A DNA stretch of 19,958 nt from CALLVY01 sp937899855 (GTDB taxonomy: Bacteria > Bacteroidota > Bacteroidia > Chitinophagales > Saprospiraceae): NCBI GenBank assembly GCA_039820405.1, contig JBCBQC010000111.1, forward strand, positions 1-19,958. Direction: 5' to 3'. The position numbers were made by a program, and so were the translations under genes. Shown here in pieces: positions 14,127 to 19,958 of this stretch (position 1 is its first letter; each line of letters starts with the position of its first letter). Below the pieces are notes generated by a model that searched no databases, was not told the origin of the DNA, and saw nothing but the letters and a program-made list of their open reading frames with translations.

Positions 14127-14707
14127 ACCTAAGCCCCTTACAACATTGGTATTGCTGCTTATTACGAGCCTCAGCAAGCCCCCCGCCCCCACCATACCAC
14201 ACGGTCTACCATGATTTTTACGTTATCTTCTTTGAATAAATCCAGATTGTTTATATCTTTATTCCAGACTTGGGCAATAATTCAAAATAATATTATCACC
14301 AATACATACGACTGAACTGAATGGATGAGTAAGCCTTACTGAGTACTGAGGCGTACCCATCGGAATCATAAGTTCGCTAGTATTCTTACTAAGGGCACCT
14401 ACCATCCACATGCCGTTATTGTCATTTCCATAGGAATGGTTGGGCATTACCATTTGATACATCGTTGGAGATCGTTCCGACGAAACTATGGTTTCGTGGT
14501 CACTCGTCGGCTAACCGCCAGGGTGTCACTGCAACCGGACCTATAAACAAACTCACATTTTTAGTATGGCCACCCCCAGGTGGTATTTCACATGACCTGT
14601 GGAACGGGGAGTCTTTTCCCATTCCCGAGAGAAAAATTAAAAACGGTGCTTACCCACCACTTAATCTATTTACCTATAACGTAAACTTGCATTAAACCAC
14701 AATTACC
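14127..14707. other. Long AT-richer non-coding stretch before the subtilase
   Basis: This stretch holds no convincing gene. It includes a hairpin CGAAAC-TATG-GTTTCG (14481-14496) which competes with an outer pair CCGACGA/TCGTCGG (14477-14483, 14504-14510). It also has a 10-bp palindrome ATAATATTAT near 14287-14296 and A/T-rich DNA just before the subtilase that should contain its promoter. A minus-strand frame at 14259-14462 is listed separately as doubtful. Confidence 0.5.
14259..14462 (-). CDS. Doubtful small ORF, 67 aa, possible gene remnant
   Basis: The frame reads MYQMVMPNHSYGNDNNGMWM and ends with NIILNYCPSLE. It has ordinary codons and a protein-like mix of residues, unlike most frame noise here. 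It is open upstream to 14510 but without another Met. I recognise no family. It could be the tail of a decayed gene or chance in an AT-rich region. Confidence 0.22.
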   Translation of the reverse strand: MYQMVMPNHSYGNDNNGMWMVGALSKNTSELMIPMGTPQYSVRLTHPFSSVVCIGDNIILNYCPSLE

Positions 14708-17434
14708 ATGCTTAGAACCTTACTTCTAGGAGCAGCCTGTCTCCTATGGGCCACCACCCTCATGGCTCAATCGAATGATTATTACTGGGCCGACGACGAA
14801 CGCGTCAGCCTAACCCCCAGCAGCACGCACTTTATCGTGACGGCCGACGCTGCTACTACCCTGACCAGCATCAAGCCCGGCAACGTCAAACGCTACCAAA
14901 GCTGGGGCCACAAGCCCTACGCCATCGTTGAGGCCAACGGAGCGGTTTCCAGTCGCCAGCTGATTCGCGACCTCGGGTTTGACCCCGAACAAATCCAAGT
15001 CAGCCCCGGCTACGTCCTTTCCGATGGATTCATCATTTACCCCACCCGCACCATCGTCGCCCAACTGATCGACAAGGATGACGAAGCCGCCATGGCCGAA
15101 CTGGCCGAAAAGTTTGGGGCCAAAGCCATCCGTAAAAAGTTTGGCACCTACCGCATCGACTTACAAGACGTCAACCAAGCCCTAACCGCCGCAAACGCCT
15201 TACAGGAGAGTGGCATGTTTTACTTCGCCCACCCGGATTTCTACGCGCCCATCGAGCGCCACCAAGTGAGCGACCCCCTCTTTAACCAACAGTTTCAGAT
15301 GAACAATACCGGTCAGACCATCGACGGCGTCACGGGCGCCAACGATGCCGACTGTAACGCCTTGGAGGCCTGGGGCATTTCGCTCGGCTCTTCCACCACC
15401 ACCGTGGCCGTCATCGACGACGGTTTGGAAGATCACGAAGACTTTAACAACAGCTCCGGCCAAAGCCGCTACACCGCGGGCTTTAGTCCGGCCAACAATG
15501 GCAATGGCGACGCCGTTAGCGGTAGTGCCCACGGGGTATCCTGTGCGGGTACCATCACGGCGACGCACAACAGCCTCGGCGTACGGGGAATTGCGCCCCT
15601 AGCCAATATGATCTCCGTCAATATCTTTGTCGGTGGAGAGTCCACCCAAGACATTGCCGATGGTATCACCTGGGCCAAGAACCAGGGCGCGGACGTGCTC
15701 AGCAACAGCTGGGGCTACACCTCCTGTACGATCAGCTTTACCAATATCAATAATGCGCTGGCCGATGCCAACAACAACGGTCGTGGTGGCTTGGGCTGCG
15801 TCATCGCCTTCTCCTCGGGTAATGGCTACAAGAGCTGTGTCGACTATCCCGGTAACAACACCAACGTCATCGCCGTGGGTGCTTTTGCCAATACGGGCAT
15901 TCGCTCGTCTTATTCCAACTACGGCCCCGCCCTCGATATCGTAGCCCCCTCCAACAACGTCGGAGGCCCGGGTGCCGGCGTACGGACGACGGACCGGATG
16001 GGTAGCCCCGGCTACAGCAGTGGCAACTATACCCCATCCTTCGGAGGAACCTCCTCGGCCTGCCCCGTCGTCGCGGGTGTGGCGACCCTGGTACTGGGTT
16101 ACAACCCCAGCCTGAGTGCCGCCCAGGTGAAGAACATCCTTTACTCGACGGCCATCGACATGGGAGCCAGTGGCTTTGACAACGAATACGCCAACGGTCG
16201 GGTCAATGCGCTGGCCGCGTTACAGGCCGCGGGTGGCGGCGGTGGCCCCAGCTGTACGGACGGCATTCAGAATGGTCAGGAAACCGGTATCGACTGTGGT
16301 GGTCCCGACTGTCCGAGCTGCCCCACCGGCTGTAACGGAACGGAGGTGACCCTGTCCATCACGCTGGATAACTATCCCGAAGAGACCAGCTGGACGATTA
16401 CCAACAGCTCGGGCGTTGTGGTGGCCAGTGGAGGGACCTACGGCAGTTCCCCCGACGGCAGTACCATTACGGAAAGCATCTGCCTGGCGGACGGTTGCTA
16501 TACCTTTACCATCAACGATAGCTTTGGCGACGGCATCTGCTGTACGTACGGAATTGGTTCTTACAGCCTCGTCAACGGCAGTACCAGTCTGGCCAGCGGA
16601 GGCACCTTTGGCGCCAGTGAGTCGACCAACTTCTGCATCGGCGGCGGTGGTGGTGGCGGCGGAACGCCCTTTACGGAAGGCTACTTCTTTGAATCGGGCT
16701 TTGACGGCTGGGCCGACGGCGGTGGCGACTGTACGCGTCGCAATACCACCTTCAGCTGGGAAGGTTCCTTTTCCATCCGACTGCGCGACAACAGCGGTGT
16801 GGCTTCGGCCATGACCTCTCCCGCTTACGACTTGGCGGGGCTGGGCAGCGTATCCATCAATTTCTATTTCTACCCCAATAGCATGGAGAACGGAGAGGAT
16901 TTCTGGGTCCGCTACAACGACGGATCGGGTTGGCAGACGGTGGCCACTTACGCCAGCGGCACCAGCTTTACCAACGGCTCGTTCTACTCCGCCACCGTGA
17001 CCCTGGACGCCGCTTCCTTTAACCTGACCGATGGGGCGCAATTCCGCATCCAGTGTGATGCGAGTGCGAATGGCGATCAAGTCTACGTCGACGAAATCAC
17101 CGTCACCGGAGCGCAAGCCGCGGGCAACGCCACCGGACCACTGGTAAGCATCGAACAAGTCCTGACCTTGCAAACCGCAAACGCAGGCGACTTGAGCGAA
17201 ATGGAAGTCGAACTCTCGCCCAATCCAGCCACGAGCTTCGTCAACATCAACGTGGCGGACCACATCGAACAGATCGAGCTGTACAACATCCAGGGCCAGG
17301 AAGTACTGCGTCGCAACTACGAAGGCATCGAGCAAGCTACGCTGGACGTCAGTAGCTTGGCCGCGGGCATCTACCTACTCCGGGTACAAACTGCCGAAGA
17401 GCTCCTCACCGAGCGCCTGGTGATTCAGCGCTAA
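14708..17434 (+). CDS. Secreted S8 (kexin-like) subtilase with T9SS type A sorting domain
   Basis: The 908-residue product is exported by a signal peptide (1-20, cut before QSND). A prodomain-like region (about 22-185) precedes the peptidase. The catalytic residues are Asp237 in VAVIDDGLEDHEDF, His275 in HGVSCAGTI, oxyanion Asn372 in FSSGN and Ser449 in GTSSACPVVAG. The DDG motif and the C before P (ACP instead of AAP) point to the kexin/furin-like S8B side of the family. After Gly-rich linkers come a Cys-rich segment CTDGIQNGQETGIDCGGPDC (516-535), a beta domain with paired cysteines (about 541-644), a poly-Gly run (645-652) and a jelly-roll domain (about 655-800). The C-terminal type A sorting domain (about 833-908) begins ELSPNPATSFVNI and ends ERLVIQR. 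The type IX system should place it outside the cell. Confidence 0.95.
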   Translation: MLRTLLLGAACLLWATTLMAQSNDYYWADDERVSLTPSSTHFIVTADAATTLTSIKPGNVKRYQSWGHKPYAIVEANGAVSSRQLIRDLGFDPEQIQVSPGYVLSDGFIIYPTRTIVAQLIDKDDEAAMAELAEKFGAKAIRKKFGTYRIDLQDVNQALTAANALQESGMFYFAHPDFYAPIERHQVSDPLFNQQFQMNNTGQTIDGVTGANDADCNALEAWGISLGSSTTTVAVIDDGLEDHEDFNNSSGQSRYTAGFSPANNGNGDAVSGSAHGVSCAGTITATHNSLGVRGIAPLANMISVNIFVGGESTQDIADGITWAKNQGADVLSNSWGYTSCTISFTNINNALADANNNGRGGLGCVIAFSSGNGYKSCVDYPGNNTNVIAVGAFANTGIRSSYSNYGPALDIVAPSNNVGGPGAGVRTTDRMGSPGYSSGNYTPSFGGTSSACPVVAGVATLVLGYNPSLSAAQVKNILYSTAIDMGASGFDNEYANGRVNALAALQAAGGGGGPSCTDGIQNGQETGIDCGGPDCPSCPTGCNGTEVTLSITLDNYPEETSWTITNSSGVVVASGGTYGSSPDGSTITESICLADGCYTFTINDSFGDGICCTYGIGSYSLVNGSTSLASGGTFGASESTNFCIGGGGGGGGTPFTEGYFFESGFDGWADGGGDCTRRNTTFSWEGSFSIRLRDNSGVASAMTSPAYDLAGLGSVSINFYFYPNSMENGEDFWVRYNDGSGWQTVATYASGTSFTNGSFYSATVTLDAASFNLTDGAQFRIQCDASANGDQVYVDEITVTGAQAAGNATGPLVSIEQVLTLQTANAGDLSEMEVELSPNPATSFVNINVADHIEQIELYNIQGQEVLRRNYEGIEQATLDVSSLAAGIYLLRVQTAEELLTERLVIQR

Positions 17435-17511
17435 TCCTGGGATCGTTTTACGGCGACCTTGGGAATAGATGGCTGCCTTTGGCAGTTGCTTATTTGTAGA
17501 GGGCGCCCCCC

Positions 17512-17556
17512 TACCCCGTTCGCGAGTGTTTTTCTTGCGGGCGGGGTATTTGTTTT
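17512..17556 (+). terminator. Terminator of the subtilase gene
   Basis: TACCCCG (17512-17518) pairs with CGGGGTA (17542-17548). An inner partial stem, CGCGAG/CTTGCG, closes a T-rich loop, and TTTGTTTT follows. It sits about 80 bp past the stop at 17434. A smaller hairpin CTGCC-TTT-GGCAG lies at 17473-17485. Confidence 0.6.
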
Positions 17557-17677
17557 GGGAGAAGGGGAAGGCTCCCTCAAAAAATACTAGCGGAGCCAAA
17601 AAAGCGTTCTAATAACATCCCGGCCCGTTAATGGAGCCGGAGCGGGGAAAGGACAAGCATGCCCCACCCCGACCATC

Positions 17678-18106
17678 ATGGACCAGACAAAAAATAAAGC
17701 GTTGAAGTATTTATTGATAGTATTGGGCTTATCCCTGTTCCTCTTCCTTTTCCTGCGTCGTAAAATCGACCTGTACAGTCTAAAGTACGACATCCTCAAA
17801 TGGGAAGACCTCGACCCGGACCTTCAGCAACACCTAGTAAAGAGCAGACCTCTTTTGTTCGACCTGGATAAAAACGAGGCGCTTGACATCAAGAACAGTA
17901 GCATTGTTGGGATCATGCCCGGTAAGCTATCTTTTCGTTACAATAACAAGCGTTACGCAGTAAAAGTGCTTGGTAATTGCCTGGCTTATCCCTTTTTGAT
18001 CAAGGATGGAAAACTCTACTGCCTGTACAATGAGCGGGGCGGTACCCCGATGTTCAAAGATGCCGAATCGCTGAGTAAGTTCCCGTTTTATTGCTTTTCG
18101 CTTTGA
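17678..18106 (+). CDS. Small membrane-anchored hypothetical protein
   Basis: I do not recognise this 142-residue protein. It has a basic N-terminus (MDQTKNKALKY), one hydrophobic segment (about 11-26, LLIVLGLSLFLFLFL) followed by RRK, so it is probably an inner-membrane anchor with the rest outside or inside depending on the positive-inside rule. The rest contains DILKWEDLDPDLQQHL and a short beta-rich end (KLSFRYNNKRYAVKVLGNCLAYPFLIKDGKLYCLY). Two cysteines (in GNC and YCLY) could pair. It stands alone, between the terminator of the subtilase and a convergent gene. The ATG at 17678 is the first Met and places the hydrophobic segment properly. Confidence 0.6.
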   Translation: MDQTKNKALKYLLIVLGLSLFLFLFLRRKIDLYSLKYDILKWEDLDPDLQQHLVKSRPLLFDLDKNEALDIKNSSIVGIMPGKLSFRYNNKRYAVKVLGNCLAYPFLIKDGKLYCLYNERGGTPMFKDAESLSKFPFYCFSL

Positions 18107-18319
18107 TCTACGTATGGGTAACACTTGCGGTAGCCACCATCTCTATTTCCCCTCCCCGCTTCATTCCGCGACAATTTCAATAACGTGGACCAGACCATCG
18201 ATCATTTTCCACTTTCGAACAACAAGCTGCGCCGCTCCCTGAAAAGCGACGCGCCAGCTACCCGACCGCACGGTCTGAGCAGCTTTAAACCAAGGCCGTA
18301 ACGGAAACCGGATGGGACA
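18107..18319. other. Intergenic region between convergent genes
   Basis: This 213-bp gap lies between the stops of two convergent genes. I see a short palindrome GACCG-CA-CGGTC at 18264-18275 but no strong terminator or gene. A minus-strand frame overlaps it (18202-18627), but it lies over the thioredoxin/MsrA gene in another frame and is rejected. Confidence 0.4.
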
Positions 18320-19300
18320 TCACTTACTTTTTGCCATTTGTTGCCAAGCCTGCTCAAAGGGAGTAAACACCAAAGAGTGGGCTTTGCGCTTGTCCTTTTG
18401 CAAGGCGGCCAGCCATTGCAATTGTTGGGGCGACAGATACGGAGTGGGATCCTGTCGACTGCCCAGGGCACTGTTGATTTTGGTTTGTTGCAAAGCGGTG
18501 AGGGGCAGGTACTGGAAGATCGACTGTTGCAAATAGTAGTGGACATCCCCCGTGGCCACTTGGTAATCTGCCTTTCGCTCCACTGAGGTAAAACGATAGC
18601 GCCGTCCAATTTCGTCCAGCTGAGCATCCGATACCAAGGATGGATCGTATTGCACCTTCACCACTTCGTGATTGTTAATAAAACCCGATTCCGTACGGAG
18701 TACCCCATCGACTCGTCCCAGTTCTTTTTCCCCGGTCCAAAAGCAGTACATCTGAAAATATTTCTCCGCCACTGCGGACTGATCGGCCGCCAGTTCCGTT
18801 TCCAACAAATCCAAATACGCCGGGATGGGAGTACCCGATTCCCTTAAGACCCCCTTCATTTTTTGAACCAGCGTGAGGGCGGAATAATCCCCAGCGATGC
18901 GGGGAATCAAATTTTCTCCATCGGCATCGATGATTCTCACCACCGGATTGTTCCAGGCGGGTTCGCCGTATTGGCTGAGAATTTTTGCATCTGCGCCCTT
19001 TTTATTGTTGAAGATGGCCAGCGGAACAAACAGGGTTTCTATTGCCTCCACCATCAGGGGGTGGGTCAGTACCTGGTGGCCATAATTTCTACAGGTGGCA
19101 CAGCCGGGAACTTCCTGAAACAAGAGGAGTACCTTTTTATTTTCCTGTTGGGCCAGTTGTAGGGCCGTCTCGTAATGGCGCTGCCAGTGGACTTGGCCGA
19201 GTTCTTCGTGTTCTTGGAAGGAGATTTCGGTTTGGGCGACTAGCTGGGGCGAGTTAAAAAGGAGGGCGAAAAATGCTAAAAAGCCAAATGGGTACTTCAT
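18320..19300 (-). CDS. Exported thioredoxin-like / MsrA-like fusion protein
   Basis: I use the ATG at 19300, giving a signal peptide (MKYPFGFLAFFALLFNSPQLVAQ); the Met four codons earlier (MQPH) would also keep the signal. Two domains are visible (residue numbers count from MQPH). Residues about 40-160 form a thioredoxin-like fold with the motif VPGCATCRNYG (Cys71 and Cys74, a CxxC pair) followed by FVPLAIFNNKKGA. Residues about 183-300 resemble MsrA: YCFWTGEKELGRVDGVLRTE aligns with GCFWGxE…GV, then GFINNHEVVKVQYDP aligns with the GHxEVVxVxYDP region. The MsrA nucleophile Cys would be Cys190. The resolving thioredoxin could thus be fused to the reductase to repair oxidised Met in envelope proteins. 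It is short for MsrA, so activity is uncertain. Confidence 0.72.
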   Translation of the reverse strand: MKYPFGFLAFFALLFNSPQLVAQTEISFQEHEELGQVHWQRHYETALQLAQQENKKVLLLFQEVPGCATCRNYGHQVLTHPLMVEAIETLFVPLAIFNNKKGADAKILSQYGEPAWNNPVVRIIDADGENLIPRIAGDYSALTLVQKMKGVLRESGTPIPAYLDLLETELAADQSAVAEKYFQMYCFWTGEKELGRVDGVLRTESGFINNHEVVKVQYDPSLVSDAQLDEIGRRYRFTSVERKADYQVATGDVHYYLQQSIFQYLPLTALQQTKINSALGSRQDPTPYLSPQQLQWLAALQKDKRKAHSLVFTPFEQAWQQMAKSK

Positions 19301-19480
19301 GTGCGGTTGCATTGGTTGTGAAACTTCAGTTTATGCTTTTTGGGGGGAATATGTTGTAGTGGGTCGGACATTGTGGGGTGCTCCCTATGCCATGCACCGC
19401 CGTGCAGTCGTCCCTCCTGCTCTTGATGGTGTACCGCTCCGGTCGCTATTCTCTTTTTTTGCTCACGGGATGCCAAATGA
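19301..19480. other. Promoter-bearing gap before the SUMF1-domain gene's end
   Basis: The 180-bp spacer lies between the start of the thioredoxin/MsrA gene and the stop of the next minus-strand gene. It should hold the promoter of the former, but I could not place clear elements. A T-run near 19453-19460 is present. No RNA gene or repeat is evident. Confidence 0.4.
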
Positions 19481-19958
19481 CTAACCAACTGAGGGAAGAA
19501 CACCTACCAACCGAAAACCAATATCGTCGCTGCGGTTGACGGGCCCATAGCCGTCGCGATAGGCACAGCGGCAGTACGCCGCTCCGTCGAAGTAGCTACC
19601 GCCACGAACCACCCGGGACGTACCAGCTGTCATATCACGGGGGTTCTCTATAAGTCCTTGCCGTTGACATGCAGCATAATAATCGGGAGCGTACCAATCC
19701 TCACACCATTCCCAGACATTGCCACTCATATCGTACAGCCCCAACTCGTTGGGGCGCAGTTGCCCCACTTCCTTCGTCTCCAAATTACTGTTTTCATTGT
19801 ACCAACCCACCTGCCTCAATCTATCACTCCCGGTGTAGCGATAGCCTTCACTAAGCCTCCCACCCCGCGCTGCGTATTCCCACTCTGCTTCCGTAGGCAA
19901 TCGAAACAGCATCTGGCTACGTTTATTTAATCGCTCAATAAAGGAATTCACGTCTAAC
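19481..19958 (-). CDS. SUMF1/FGE-sulfatase domain protein (5' end outside window)
   Basis: The frame is open to the right edge (it reads LDVNSFIERLN… before the first listed start), so the gene begins outside the window. The visible C-terminal part carries the SUMF1 fingerprint: FRLPTEAEWEYAARGG, GLYDMSGNVWEWCEDWY and RVVRGGSYFDGAAYCRCAYR, ending GFRLV. In true formylglycine-generating enzymes two active-site cysteines lie five residues apart at the end (C-x4-C). Here the second cysteine (RCAYR) is present, but the first falls on an Ala; the extra Cys is two residues before instead. It may therefore be a non-catalytic family member such as a gliding or envelope protein. There is no sulfatase in the window. 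Confidence 0.88.
   Translation of the reverse strand, partial: LDVNSFIERLNKRSQMLFRLPTEAEWEYAARGGRLSEGYRYTGSDRLRQVGWYNENSNLETKEVGQLRPNELGLYDMSGNVWEWCEDWYAPDYYAACQRQGLIENPRDMTAGTSRVVRGGSYFDGAAYCRCAYRDGYGPVNRSDDIGFRLVGVLPSVG

Noticed and set aside
14287..14296. ATAATATTAT palindrome as a Fur box
   Set aside because: It is only 10 bp, lacks the outer GAT/ATC bases, and is not near a gene start.
16220..17335. 371-residue minus-strand frame opposite the subtilase
   Set aside because: It lies inside a clear protein domain with catalytic and sorting motifs; the frame is a shadow of GC-rich codons.
18202..18627. 141-residue minus-strand frame overlapping the thioredoxin/MsrA gene
   Set aside because: It is out of frame with a gene that has a signal peptide and two recognisable domains; its residues are low in pattern.

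Overview
The window looks like chromosomal DNA from a member of the Bacteroidota, probably the Saprospiria (Lewinella/Haliscomenobacter type). The evidence is a secreted subtilase ending in a type IX secretion sorting domain, genes without Shine-Dalgarno sites, a Bacteroidota-type TTG-N19-TATTATTG promoter, ABC-2 permeases of the DUF3526 type, a MerC-domain protein and moderately GC-rich coding DNA. The species assignment is inference from these traits.

Layout. 1-787 is noticeably AT-richer than the rest. It holds the 3' part of a Cys-rich secreted protein and a remnant of a Crp/Fnr regulator. 788-4568 (minus strand) encodes four proteins: a two-DTG aspartyl protease, a small lipoprotein, an alpha/beta hydrolase and an unrecognised protein. 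4924-6015 (minus) is an Old Yellow Enzyme ene-reductase ending in a perfect 32-bp palindromic terminator.

6284-13955 (plus) is the centre of the window: eight co-directional genes. They are an ABC ATPase with two DUF3526 ABC-2 permeases, a MerC-domain protein, a LolD/MacB-type ATPase, an FtsX-type permease with eight tandem GHDHDAEHNHED units in its periplasmic loop, a DUF3299-like protein with a CFFCG motif, and an LCIB-type (limiting-CO2-inducible B) carbonic-anhydrase-family protein. The only clear promoter in front carries a perfect 7-1-7 palindrome (TGCAATC G GATTGCA) over its -33 element, the geometry of Fur/Zur-family operators. I infer a metal-starvation operon, most likely zinc. One ABC pair plus the His-rich loop plus the DUF3299 protein would form a Zrg-like zinc system. 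The ABC-2 transporter would move a metallophore or other ligand, MerC would move metal, and LCIB could be a stand-in carbonic anhydrase.

13956-14707 is a 750-bp non-coding stretch with terminator-like hairpins and a 110-bp MITE-like (miniature transposable element) nested inverted repeat. 14708-17434 encodes the kexin-like secreted subtilase, followed by a terminator. 17678-18106 is a small membrane-anchored protein of unknown role. 18320-19300 (minus) is an exported thioredoxin-like/MsrA-like fusion. The right edge cuts a SUMF1/FGE-domain gene. Identities come from reading motifs; no searches were run.
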